In this document: positions 7,065 through 15,881 of the stretch, one piece after another
How the letters are laid out: each line of letters begins with the position of its first letter
How positions within the stretch are numbered: position 1 is the stretch's first letter
Source of the DNA: OMG group bacterium
Lineage (GTDB): Bacteria; Pseudomonadota; Gammaproteobacteria; Pseudomonadales; Azotimanducaceae
NCBI GenBank assembly: GCA_012267385.1
Contig: JAAXGW010000007.1
Location: forward strand, 186,001 to 250,000
Direction of reading: 5' to 3'
DNA length: 64,000 nucleotides
The notes under the pieces: model-generated
The model's input: the letters and a program-made list of their open reading frames with translations, nothing else
What the model was told of the DNA's origin: nothing
Databases searched by the model: none
Translations under genes and position numbers: made by a program

Positions 7065-10000
7065 ATGTTTCGACAAAAGAGATTAATACCCACCATCATT
7101 TGGTTTCTGACACTGCTCAGTTTGCCGTTTGCAACTCTGGCATTTGCCCAAGATGACGACGACGACGACGATGATGATGAAACAACTGAAGAAGAGGAAT
7201 CCACACTGGAAGACGAGCCGATGGAGGAAGTCACCGTAACGGGTTCGCGACTCATACGAACTACGTACAACAACATTTCTCCGCTTCAAATCATCGATAC
7301 GGAAGTCGAGCGGGAAGCGGGTCTGTTGGATACCGCGGAGATTCTTCAGAAAGCAACTCAAGCACAAGGTCAGCAAATCGACTTAACCTATACTGGCTAC
7401 GTCTTGGATAACGGTCCCGCCGCTTCAACAATTTCGTTGCGAGGACTCGGTGCTTCAAGATCTCTCGTGCTGATTAATGGACGCCGGTTAGCACCTGCTG
7501 GTGTTGAAGGCGCGCCGAGCACACCAGATCTTAATTTGATACCTGGTGCGTTAGTCCAACAGTACGAATTACTACTAGACGGCGCGTCGTCCGTATACGG
7601 ATCTGATGCTGTTGCTGGCGTGGTAAACGTTATTCTTGTAAAAACTTTTGATGGACTCGAAGTCAACGTCTTCGCTGACATGGACCAGTTCAGCGGTAAG
7701 TCTAGCAACAACTTAGCTCTGAAATGGGGCCAGAATTTCGATCGCGGCTTTTATGGTCTGGCCTTTAATTACGATTTCAGTGAAGCCGTGACACGTGCAG
7801 ACTCTCCCCATTACAAAGGTTGTTCTCACGACGCAGAAATTGATGAGAACGGCGACGTGCGTAAAGCGAGTCTGTGGTTTAAGTACCACTACGGTATGCA
7901 GTGGGATGACTGTGGCTACTCCGGACTCCAAGGTGCTTGGGTGACCTCCGTTCCATTCGGCCCCTTGTTCTACACTCCCGGCCGATCGAACGGTGGCTGG
8001 AATGATTTCTCGATATCGCGAATTCGATTAGGCGGACGATGGTTCTGGACCGACGAAGATGGTGACGGTTACAACGACGTAACATGGCGAGACCATGCAC
8101 CCGACGCAAATGAGCAGTTTGCCACTCTTTACCCGGAATTTCGTCGAATGAACTTTATGTCCTTTGGCGAGTACACCTTTGACGGCGCCGCTAACGTAAC
8201 GCCGTTCTACGAGTTTACCTACGGTTCACGAGAATCTGAACACAACGGTGGTGGCTACCAAGTATTCCCGACAGTAAATGCTTTAAATCCGTTCAACCCA
8301 TGCAACCCACTTGGAGAGGGTGTAGACTGTGGTTTAGCAATCAACGAGTTTTTTGCGAAACAATCATTTCGAGACATGGTTATAGAAGCATTTGGTTGCG
8401 ATCCTGGTCCCGGTGGTTCGTGTGACCTGTCTCGAGGACCCTTAGGTCCTCTCTCAGCGCAACCCGTTGTTGTCATTGAAGGAGATCGAAACATCACCAC
8501 GGTCGACGTTGCGCAAACCCGCTTGGTTGGTGGATTACGTTTTGACATGCCTTGGCTCACTTGGGGAGCTCGACGTGGTTGGACTGGCGAATTCTTCATT
8601 TCTTATACCGACTCTACCGGTAGTACTTACCGTGAAGGAATACACGAAGACCGAATGGCGTTTGCACTTGGTAATTTCTCGCTCCAAGGCATTCCTTGTG
8701 ACGCCGCCCCCGGTGCACCTATTGACCCCGACGATATGGCCGGCTGCGTCCCTGTCAACTTGTTCGCACCAAGTGTTATGGACTTTGATCATCAAGGTGC
8801 TTTCGCAACACAGGCGGAGCGAGATTACTTGTTCGTAACTCGTGAATTTGATACGACCATTGAACAGACGTTGGTGTCATACTACATGACGGGGAACCTC
8901 TACGACCTTCAAGGCGGAACGGTTGCTGCCGGCTTCGGTGCGGAATGGAGGAAAGATGAAATCGATTCGATTCCGAACCAAGTCGCCGCAGACGGCAAGT
9001 TCATCCACTTTTCTGCTGACCAAGGCGCGGCAGGCTCAAAGACCGTGCAGGAAGCTTTTGGCGAAATCGAATTTCCCTTAATTGGCAATATGAACTTCGT
9101 AAATGAATTGACCGTGAACTTATCCACGCGATATACTGATGAGGAGTATTCAGGAGACGCTTGGACTTACTCAACCAAGGTTGCTTGGAGACCCTTTTCT
9201 TCTCTGTTGATTCGAGGCACAAAGGGTACGTCGTTCCGAGCTCCTAATTTACGGGAATTGTTCCTTCGAGCACAGACGGGTTTCTTGAGTGTATTTGATC
9301 CCTGCGTAATTCCAACTGCAGCAATCGATCCACTTACTGAAGAATATCTACCTGATCAAGATCGCCGCGAACCTCATGTTTTAGAAAACTGTCGTAACAA
9401 CGGTGCTGACCCGTTTGTCATGCGAGGGTTCACTGCGTACTCAGTAGAAATAGCTGCTGGTGGAGCGCTCGACCTCTTACCAGAAACGTCAAAGTCTGAA
9501 ACTTGGGGATTTAGCTTCGAGCAACCGTTCACCAACGCGTTCGACTTGGCAATTGGTGGGACCGTCTACGACTTAAGTATCGATGACACGATTATTGAGC
9601 CTTCGGCTGGATTCATCGTTTCCGATTGCTATTACAGTGAAACAGGTAATAGTCCTTATTGTCAACGGATCACGCGCGACGAAGGTGACGATCCTCGTAT
9701 GAACTATATCCACCAAGGATTTATCAATCGCGACAACGAAAGAGTGCGCGGGATTGATTTGAACATTGCTTATTCGGATACGTTCACAATTTTTAATCGA
9801 CCCATAACATTCGGCGTCGATTTGATCACTCACAAGTTGTTAGAACGATCCGATATTACGATTACAGCAATCGAAACTCGCGATGAGGATGTATCGGAAT
9901 GGTACTACCCCCGATATCAACATAGACTAACATTCCGAGCGGAATTCAACGAAATGCGTTTGAGTTGGAATGTCAGAGTGCTTGGACGACAAGACCAACA

Positions 10001-10361
10001 CGATGATTTTGAAGATTTGCCGGGTTCAGTCTTTCGCCGCACTGCGGACACGTGTCTCGGACCTCGAGAAGAATCTGATATCGATCCAAGAGTATCGGGC
10101 TTCTTTTCGGACGACGACTATGTCCTGTGTCGGGATATCGGGTCTGCCGACTTCTATTGGGTACATTCGGTTTCCTTCACAATGGCTCGACAAAACTATT
10201 ACCTCAACGCCGGTATTCGTAACGTGTTTGACGTAGAACCACCGTTTGTTGATGGTTCTGAAGTGTTCTCAAGAAGTAACGTACCAATCGGTGCCGGATA
10301 CGATGTCCTCGGACGCGCAGCGTTCCTGAGTTTCACTTATCGCATCGGCGGGATCTTTTAA
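7065..10361 (+). CDS. TonB-dependent outer-membrane receptor
   Basis: The product has 1098 residues. A signal peptide (about 1-29, ending LAFAQ) is followed by an unusual acidic run of nine Asp and then more Glu/Asp. Next comes a TonB-box-like segment EEVTVTGSR (about 54-62). The plug domain shows ISLRGLGASRSLVLINGRR and DGASSVYGSDAVAGVVNV, both typical of the family. A long beta-barrel follows and ends in an aromatic residue (TYRIGGIF). Such receptors import ligands such as glycans, siderophores or peptides using TonB-ExbBD energy. Several Cys-containing loops lie in the barrel. The substrate cannot be deduced: a peptidase and an RNA ligase follow, not a sugar or iron locus. A strong terminator closes the transcript. 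Confidence 0.93.
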   Translation: MFRQKRLIPTIIWFLTLLSLPFATLAFAQDDDDDDDDDETTEEEESTLEDEPMEEVTVTGSRLIRTTYNNISPLQIIDTEVEREAGLLDTAEILQKATQAQGQQIDLTYTGYVLDNGPAASTISLRGLGASRSLVLINGRRLAPAGVEGAPSTPDLNLIPGALVQQYELLLDGASSVYGSDAVAGVVNVILVKTFDGLEVNVFADMDQFSGKSSNNLALKWGQNFDRGFYGLAFNYDFSEAVTRADSPHYKGCSHDAEIDENGDVRKASLWFKYHYGMQWDDCGYSGLQGAWVTSVPFGPLFYTPGRSNGGWNDFSISRIRLGGRWFWTDEDGDGYNDVTWRDHAPDANEQFATLYPEFRRMNFMSFGEYTFDGAANVTPFYEFTYGSRESEHNGGGYQVFPTVNALNPFNPCNPLGEGVDCGLAINEFFAKQSFRDMVIEAFGCDPGPGGSCDLSRGPLGPLSAQPVVVIEGDRNITTVDVAQTRLVGGLRFDMPWLTWGARRGWTGEFFISYTDSTGSTYREGIHEDRMAFALGNFSLQGIPCDAAPGAPIDPDDMAGCVPVNLFAPSVMDFDHQGAFATQAERDYLFVTREFDTTIEQTLVSYYMTGNLYDLQGGTVAAGFGAEWRKDEIDSIPNQVAADGKFIHFSADQGAAGSKTVQEAFGEIEFPLIGNMNFVNELTVNLSTRYTDEEYSGDAWTYSTKVAWRPFSSLLIRGTKGTSFRAPNLRELFLRAQTGFLSVFDPCVIPTAAIDPLTEEYLPDQDRREPHVLENCRNNGADPFVMRGFTAYSVEIAAGGALDLLPETSKSETWGFSFEQPFTNAFDLAIGGTVYDLSIDDTIIEPSAGFIVSDCYYSETGNSPYCQRITRDEGDDPRMNYIHQGFINRDNERVRGIDLNIAYSDTFTIFNRPITFGVDLITHKLLERSDITITAIETRDEDVSEWYYPRYQHRLTFRAEFNEMRLSWNVRVLGRQDQHDDFEDLPGSVFRRTADTCLGPREESDIDPRVSGFFSDDDYVLCRDIGSADFYWVHSVSFTMARQNYYLNAGIRNVFDVEPPFVDGSEVFSRSNVPIGAGYDVLGRAAFLSFTYRIGGIF

Positions 10362-10397
10362 GAACTACTTCGAAAACTAATCTCTTAAACGAAAAAG

Positions 10398-10429
10398 TCT
10401 CGAGGTGCGATGCACCTCGAGATTTTTTT
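10398..10429 (+). terminator. Rho-independent terminator after TonB receptor
   Basis: A perfect 11-base-pair stem (TCTCGAGGTGC/GCACCTCGAGA) with a GAT loop is followed directly by seven T. It lies 36 bases after the receptor stop codon. Confidence 0.93.
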
Positions 10430-10489
10430 GCTCGGTACAAACTGAAACCGTTGGCACATCGCTATATCATTAGCTAGTCGAATTGAAAA

Positions 10490-11707
10490 ATGATTACTAA
10501 CGAGAAAGTTCAAATCTTCAACCGCGATTCTCGCGGTGCCGAGATCGTACCGATAGAAGCGGGCGCGATTGAACAGGTTCGACTAACGTCAGAACTACCG
10601 ATCGTGCAGAACATTGCGCTCATGCCAGACGCACACGTAGGAATTGGAGCTACAGTAGGATCCGTTATCGGCACTACTGATGCCATCATTCCTGCTGCCG
10701 TGGGTGTCGATATCGGTTGCGGTATGACTGCCGCTGAGACCAACCTATCGGCGTCTGACTTGCCAGACTCGCTCGCGCCGTTGCGTGGTAGTATTGAAAG
10801 AAATGTTCCTCATGGAAGAACTGGTGGTGGAAAGCGTTCCCGCGATGTCGGTGGATGGAGTAAGGAAATCCCGGAGGAAGTGTACAGTCATTGGCATTCA
10901 AAACTTGAGAAGGGGTTTAACAAACTTCTCGATCGACATCCTGATTTGAAGAGAGCGAACCACATTTCTCATCTCGGAACCTTGGGTACTGGTAATCACT
11001 TTATCGAAGTGTGCTTGGATGAAAAAAAGACTGTATGGGTGATGCTCCACAGCGGTTCACGCGGAATTGGGAATCGTATTGGCATGAAATTTATCGAACT
11101 TGCTAAACAAGATATGCGTCGTCATGAAATTAATCTACCTGATCGCAATCTTGCTTACCTACAAGAAGGTACTAAGCACTTCGCCGAATACGTTATGGCT
11201 GTTGATTGGGCACAGCGTTTTGCGTTCTTAAACCGAAAGATCATGATGGAACTAACCGTCAACTCGATTAGACAACATCTCCGAAATGTGGAAGTCGTGA
11301 GCGAAGTGATTGAGTGCCATCACAATTACGTCGCAAATGAACGGCACCATGGTAAAAACATGTGGGTTACTCGCAAGGGCGCGCTGCGTGCGCGACGGGG
11401 AGATGTCGGCATCATTCCAGGTTCAATGGGTGCAAAGTCTTATATCGTTCGTGGCAAAGGGAGTAAAGATTCGTTGCAAAGTTGTTCCCACGGAGCTGGG
11501 CGTGCACTATCCCGAACGGAAGCAAGGAAACGATACTCTGCCGCAGACTTGCGTGCACAAACAGTCGGTGTAGAGTGTAGGAAGGATCACGATGTCGTGG
11601 ACGAACTTCCAGCAGCATACAAAGACATTGATAAAGTCATGGAAGCGCAACAAGATTTGGTGGAAATAGTTCACACTTTGAAGCAAATTGTGTGTGTTAA
11701 AGGTTAA
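10490..11707 (+). CDS. rtcB: RNA-splicing ligase RtcB
   Basis: RtcB joins 2',3'-cyclic phosphate and 5'-OH RNA ends using GTP and Mn2+. It acts in RNA repair and tRNA ligation. The 405-residue protein is close to the E. coli RtcB length. Metal-binding residues are in VGVDIGCGM (D74, C77), with LGTGNHFIE and MLHSGSRGIGN further on. SCSHGAGRALSR holds the histidine that becomes guanylylated. The protein ends VCVKG, as in E. coli. No rtcA, rtcR or archease gene is adjacent, so it appears to be a single gene. It starts at ATG 10490, about 60 bases after the upstream terminator. Confidence 0.96.
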   Translation: MITNEKVQIFNRDSRGAEIVPIEAGAIEQVRLTSELPIVQNIALMPDAHVGIGATVGSVIGTTDAIIPAAVGVDIGCGMTAAETNLSASDLPDSLAPLRGSIERNVPHGRTGGGKRSRDVGGWSKEIPEEVYSHWHSKLEKGFNKLLDRHPDLKRANHISHLGTLGTGNHFIEVCLDEKKTVWVMLHSGSRGIGNRIGMKFIELAKQDMRRHEINLPDRNLAYLQEGTKHFAEYVMAVDWAQRFAFLNRKIMMELTVNSIRQHLRNVEVVSEVIECHHNYVANERHHGKNMWVTRKGALRARRGDVGIIPGSMGAKSYIVRGKGSKDSLQSCSHGAGRALSRTEARKRYSAADLRAQTVGVECRKDHDVVDELPAAYKDIDKVMEAQQDLVEIVHTLKQIVCVKG

Positions 11708-11934
11708 TGTCGAGCCTCAGGATAAAGTGCTTTAACATCCAAGAAGATGTTAGCAACGAATAGCTTATTGCTGTTTCTTCAACTCATGTACAAATCTTGT
11801 GTCTAATACGGTATCACATAAATCTGTTTACCCGGGGGATGTAGATGTCTTAAAATTAGTTAACTTTTCAAGTTTACCCCACATTGGGGGACAAGTTTCT
11901 TCCGTTGAACTGTCGAGAGTAGAGGGCAAGTAGT

Positions 11935-13977
11935 ATGAAATTTAGAGCAAAGAGAGTTATCCCTGCGATAGTAATTGGTATTTGGGCGATTTCCTTTTTC
12001 GCGCAGGACGCAGACGAGCCAGTAGAAGCTGAAGCTCCCGAGAACATCGAACCTTATCCACCAGAGGTCTGGGCTGCAAATCCAGGTATGGCTACAGTGA
12101 GGGTCTCGCCGGACGGGAAATATCTGAGTTATATCAGTTTTGAAGATGAGAGCAGTGTTGACGGTCCAGTGATACTCGTGTTCGACATCACCGGTGAGAA
12201 TGGGGAGGAGATGAAACTCATACACCGACAAAAAGCCGATAACATGCAAATTCAGACTTATCGCTGGATCAGCCCCACATCGCTCGTCATGGCGTTAAGA
12301 GCACAAGTTCGTCGACAGACGCAAGGATTTAATCAGGGAGTCTTTGCAGGCAAAATTGCTTTAGTTAATGTGATTGACAAATCCATGCAGACTTTTGATG
12401 AGAGTATTGCCGGGCTTGCGCACGTGTTACCGCTCGAGCCAAATAAGATCATGATTTCGGTCCAAGAGGGTAGTGTCAGTAGCGGTACACGTATGGCGTC
12501 TGCATATCGTCCGCTCGCTTTTTATAAACTCGATCTTAAAACCAAACAGAAGAAATTAGTAATTCGCGCCAAACCTTCACAGTTCGCGCTCGCTTTTGAT
12601 CGATTAGGAAACCCAGTCCGTTCGCTCGGTTTTGACGAGAACAACGAAGAACTAGTCTATTACTTTCGCTCCGAAGGCTCTACGAAGTGGACTGAATATT
12701 ATCGACAACACATTGACTCCTACGAACGCTTCGATCCCGTCGGAGTGGATCCTCAAGCTAAGGACCACATCTTTGTCATTGCTCACAATGGGCACGACAG
12801 AGCGGGATTTTGGTCGTACGACATGGCAAACAAGCGATTTGCCGAACCAATTTTCCGCACCTCCGATGATGAGCCTGAGCCTGTTCCAGTAGACGATCTA
12901 TCACCAGTCTTTCACACAAACGAATGGGAACAACTTGGAGAAGTTACTGGAATTGAATTTTTTGCGGGCGAGCGAACGCGAATTTTCATGGACGAGGTTG
13001 AAGGCGGGATTTACCATCAGCTAAAACGCGAAGTGCAGAATTCAGCTAACCTCGACATTATTAGTCGTTCAACCGATGGCCAAACATTTGTCATCTTCAA
13101 TCAAGGACCTCGCGATCCGGGTACCTATTATTGGCTCCACAATGGGAAGTTAAGAGTTCTCGGGAGTATCGCGCCTGAGATTGATAGTGATCGACTAGCA
13201 GACGTTGAATATCACAACTGGACGTCGACAGACGGTAGAAAAATCTACGGTTACGTAACCATACCTCAGGGCGACCCTCCGTTTCCTCTCGTCGTTTTAC
13301 CGCATGGTGGTCCGATGGTCGCTGAAACGGTATCTTACGATCCTTGGGCTCAAATGTTAGCCAATCACGGATACTTGGTTTTGCAGCCTCAATACCGAGG
13401 GTCTCATAATTACGGGCTCGAATTTTATAAAGCCGCTTTTGAAGGCGATGAGAGCCAAGCTGGTCGATTGATGCAAACTGACAAAGACACTGGAGCACTG
13501 TATCTTGTCGACAAAGGATTAGCCGACAAGGATCGATTAGCAATGTTTGGTTGGTCCTACGGCGGATATGCTGCACTTGTCGCTGCTATTCGAGAACCCC
13601 AAATTTACCAGTGTGCAATTGCGGGTGCTGCTGTCTCAGATCCGCTTATGCAGATCAATTTCTATCGCTACAGGGTGCAGGGAGCACAAAAGAAGGAGCA
13701 ATTCGGTACCTGGCTGACCGCAGTTTCACCGATCAAAGAAGCCGAAAAAGTAAATATTCCACTCCTGATAGTTCACGGTACGGCGGATGCTCGAGTATCT
13801 CTCGACCACAGCACAAAATACCGCCGTCAACTCGACAAGTTCGACAAAAAGTACCAATACCTTGAGCTAGAAAATGCCGCGCACTTCTTTAACACTTTAA
13901 ATTACAGACATCGAGTGGAGTTCTACGGTGAAATGCTTCGTTATCTGAAGGAAGATTGCGGTCCCGACGGACTTTAA
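11935..13977 (+). CDS. S9 family (prolyl oligopeptidase-type) serine peptidase
   Basis: This 680-residue protein has a basic, hydrophobic N-terminus (MKFRAKRVIPAIVIGIWAIS) that acts as signal peptide or anchor, so it should be exported. Residues of about 40-430 look like the beta-propeller gate, with short strand repeats such as VRVSPDGKYLSYIS. The alpha/beta-hydrolase domain holds the nucleophile in GWSYGGY (S541), the acid in HGTADARVS (D618) and the histidine in NAAHFF (H650), plus the oxyanion segment LPHGGP. Family members cleave short peptides, often in periplasmic peptide degradation. It is transcribed alone and shares a bidirectional terminator with the convergent heat-shock gene. Confidence 0.92.
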   Translation: MKFRAKRVIPAIVIGIWAISFFAQDADEPVEAEAPENIEPYPPEVWAANPGMATVRVSPDGKYLSYISFEDESSVDGPVILVFDITGENGEEMKLIHRQKADNMQIQTYRWISPTSLVMALRAQVRRQTQGFNQGVFAGKIALVNVIDKSMQTFDESIAGLAHVLPLEPNKIMISVQEGSVSSGTRMASAYRPLAFYKLDLKTKQKKLVIRAKPSQFALAFDRLGNPVRSLGFDENNEELVYYFRSEGSTKWTEYYRQHIDSYERFDPVGVDPQAKDHIFVIAHNGHDRAGFWSYDMANKRFAEPIFRTSDDEPEPVPVDDLSPVFHTNEWEQLGEVTGIEFFAGERTRIFMDEVEGGIYHQLKREVQNSANLDIISRSTDGQTFVIFNQGPRDPGTYYWLHNGKLRVLGSIAPEIDSDRLADVEYHNWTSTDGRKIYGYVTIPQGDPPFPLVVLPHGGPMVAETVSYDPWAQMLANHGYLVLQPQYRGSHNYGLEFYKAAFEGDESQAGRLMQTDKDTGALYLVDKGLADKDRLAMFGWSYGGYAALVAAIREPQIYQCAIAGAAVSDPLMQINFYRYRVQGAQKKEQFGTWLTAVSPIKEAEKVNIPLLIVHGTADARVSLDHSTKYRRQLDKFDKKYQYLELENAAHFFNTLNYRHRVEFYGEMLRYLKEDCGPDGL

Positions 13978-13980
13978 AAA

Positions 13981-14009
13981 ATGGCGGTACTCTCCAGGAG
14001 CACCGCCAT
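13981..14009. terminator. Bidirectional terminator between S9 peptidase and Hsp20
   Basis: An eight-base-pair inverted repeat ATGGCGGT/ACCGCCAT encloses 13 bases that can pair further. A-rich sequence on the left and TCTTT on the right give a U-tract in either direction. It sits between convergent genes. Confidence 0.75.
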
Positions 14010-14039
14010 TCTTTGGTTCTATGTTTTGTTGCGCTAACT

Positions 14040-14477
14040 TTAGCTTTCGACTTTGATGCGCCGAGACGCAATGGTTTCTTGTTTCTTGATTACGATTTCC
14101 AATACTCCATCGCGATTTGACGCGCTCACTTGATCCAAGTCGGCGTTGTCAGGTAACTTGAAGCTGCGCTGGAACGAACCTTCAAGACGTTCGAAACGAC
14201 CAAATTCCTTGTCTTCCACCCTTCGCTCAAGTTTGCGTTCGCCCTTGATGGTCACGCGGTCGTGCTCAACGAAAATCTCAATATCATCCGAGGTTAAACC
14301 CGGTACATCCGCGGTGATGACAAACTTTTCCGACTCTTCATGAATGTCCATTGAAGGCACCCAACTATCGAAGGTGCGGTTTACGAATCGTGGAAAAGTA
14401 TTCCAAATGCCGTTGTCAAGGTCTCGTTGCAACGCTTGAGCAAATGAAACTACGGGATTTCGTTCGACTATTTTCAT
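14040..14477 (-). CDS. Hsp20/alpha-crystallin small heat-shock protein
   Basis: The 145-residue product is an ATP-independent holdase that binds unfolding cytosolic proteins and passes them to DnaK and ClpB. The alpha-crystallin domain covers about residues 38-136: it opens WVPSMDIHEESEKFVITADVPG, includes VTIKGERK and FGRFERLEGSFQRSFKLP, and has the NRDGVLEIVIKK strand. The C-terminus is RRIKVES. ATG 14477 has GGAG about nine bases upstream. A sigma-32-like promoter lies about 60 bases further upstream, so heat induction is likely. Confidence 0.94.
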   Translation of the reverse strand: MKIVERNPVVSFAQALQRDLDNGIWNTFPRFVNRTFDSWVPSMDIHEESEKFVITADVPGLTSDDIEIFVEHDRVTIKGERKLERRVEDKEFGRFERLEGSFQRSFKLPDNADLDQVSASNRDGVLEIVIKKQETIASRRIKVES

Positions 14478-14535
14478 TATTTTTGTCTCCTAGTTTGTTT
14501 TGTTATTTTTTTGTCGTAATAGCTCGACAACCGGT

Positions 14536-14563
14536 ATATATGAACTCGTAAAAAAATTTCAAG
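14536..14563 (-). promoter_or_regulatory. Sigma-32-like heat-shock promoter for Hsp20
   Basis: On the minus strand, CTTGAAA (14557-14563) is followed after 14 bases by CATATAT (14536-14542). This fits the sigma-32 pattern CTTGAAA-N(11-16)-CCCATnT except for two missing C in the -10 part. Its position upstream of a small heat-shock gene supports the call. Confidence 0.65.
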
Positions 14564-14590
14564 TGTCGTGATTTCAGATATATTCCAATC

Positions 14591-15868
14591 GTGGTTCGTT
14601 TCCTCTACGCCGTAGTATCGCGCCTCAGTCTCCCAGTATTCTTTTGCTATCTCCTCTATCGTGGCATAAAGGAGAAAGCATACCGTGAACGTAAGCGGGA
14701 ACGCTTTGGATTTGTACCACCAGAGATAAAAACTGGTAGTCTTTGGTTCCACACGGTGTCTGCTGGGGAAGCTATCGCGGCTATCCCCATCATCGAAGCG
14801 ATCCTGCAGAGTCGACCCGGTGAGCACGTTCTTTCAACGACAACGACTCCCACTGGTTACGAAGCAATAAAACAAAGTTTAGGATCTCGAATCGATCTCT
14901 GTTACGTCCCGTACGATGTACCCTCCTGTGTAAATCGTTTTTTGAAAAAGACTCAGCCAAAAGCACTATTTCTCATGGAAACAGAGTTATGGCCAAACCT
15001 AATCAATCGCACCGCGAGACGAGATACGCCAGTGTTTCTCCTGAATGCTAGGCTCTCTGATAAATCGGCTTCAGGATACGCGCGTTTGAGAGATCTAACG
15101 GAGTTAATGCTCATGAACATACGAATGGTTGCGAGTCAATACACCGATACTGCGGAACGGTTTCAATCCCTAGGTTTACCGAAGGAGAGGGTGGTTGTAA
15201 CTGGCAACGTCAAATTTGATCTCAACGACCAAAACGCTAGCTTACCAGCCGACTTGAACGAATTGATACGACTTCAAGACGGTGGCGCACTAATTTGGAT
15301 TGCCGGAAGCACACATCATCCCGAAGAAGAAGTTGTACTAGATGCTCACCGGTCTGTTCTGGATCAGTCTCCCAACACAAAACTGATCTTAGCGCCGAGA
15401 CACGTAAAGCGAGTCCAAGAAATTCTGACTTTGTGTGAGTCTCGTGGAATGCGTGCGTGTTTAATCAGTGACTTAGATCACGATCCCGATGTGTTCGTTG
15501 TCGATCAAATGGGAGTGCTGTTCCCACTATATCAATGCGCTTCGGTTGCTTTCGTAGGTGGAAGTCTGCAACAAACCGGTGGGCACAATCCTATAGAACC
15601 GGCGTTTTTTGGGCTACCGATCTTGATGGGACGGAATCGGCACAACTTTGCTGAAGTGTGTGCTCGGTTTGCTGACAGAGACTGCTTATTCCTGGTAAAT
15701 GACGCTGACGAAATCTCCAATAGAGTACTCTACTTTCTTCAAGATTCCGATGCACGAGCGCGTTGTTTCGAAGGCGCGCGCGCAGTCGTACAAGAAAATC
15801 AGGGCGCGCTTGAACGAGTCTGTACGCTAGTAAATAGTTGGCTTAACCGAGACTTATTTAGCGAATAA
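14591..15868 (+). CDS. waaA: Kdo transferase (lipid A Kdo transferase)
   Basis: WaaA transfers Kdo from CMP-Kdo to lipid IVA at the inner face of the cytoplasmic membrane. This is the first step in building the LPS core. The 425-residue length matches the family. An N-terminal hydrophobic anchor (SLPVFFCYLLY) is followed by the GERFGF-type entry (RERFGFVPPE), HTVSAGE, METELWPNL, LNARLSDKS and GSTHHPEEE, and the nucleotide-binding region GGSLQQTGGHNPIEPA. The start is GTG 14591, without a strong ribosome-binding site. It is divergent from the heat-shock gene and convergent with the TolC-family gene, only 13 bases apart. Confidence 0.94.
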   Translation: MVRFLYAVVSRLSLPVFFCYLLYRGIKEKAYRERKRERFGFVPPEIKTGSLWFHTVSAGEAIAAIPIIEAILQSRPGEHVLSTTTTPTGYEAIKQSLGSRIDLCYVPYDVPSCVNRFLKKTQPKALFLMETELWPNLINRTARRDTPVFLLNARLSDKSASGYARLRDLTELMLMNIRMVASQYTDTAERFQSLGLPKERVVVTGNVKFDLNDQNASLPADLNELIRLQDGGALIWIAGSTHHPEEEVVLDAHRSVLDQSPNTKLILAPRHVKRVQEILTLCESRGMRACLISDLDHDPDVFVVDQMGVLFPLYQCASVAFVGGSLQQTGGHNPIEPAFFGLPILMGRNRHNFAEVCARFADRDCLFLVNDADEISNRVLYFLQDSDARARCFEGARAVVQENQGALERVCTLVNSWLNRDLFSE

Positions 15869-15881
15869 GAAACAGTTCGGA

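Noticed and set aside
6841..7086. An 81-codon frame in the TonB receptor leader
   Set aside because: Arg/Cys-rich composition without motifs, overlapping the receptor start; the region looks regulatory.
11733..11752. TAACATC/GATGTTA inverted repeat after rtcB as a terminator
   Set aside because: The stem is AT-rich and has no T-run after it; too weak to call.
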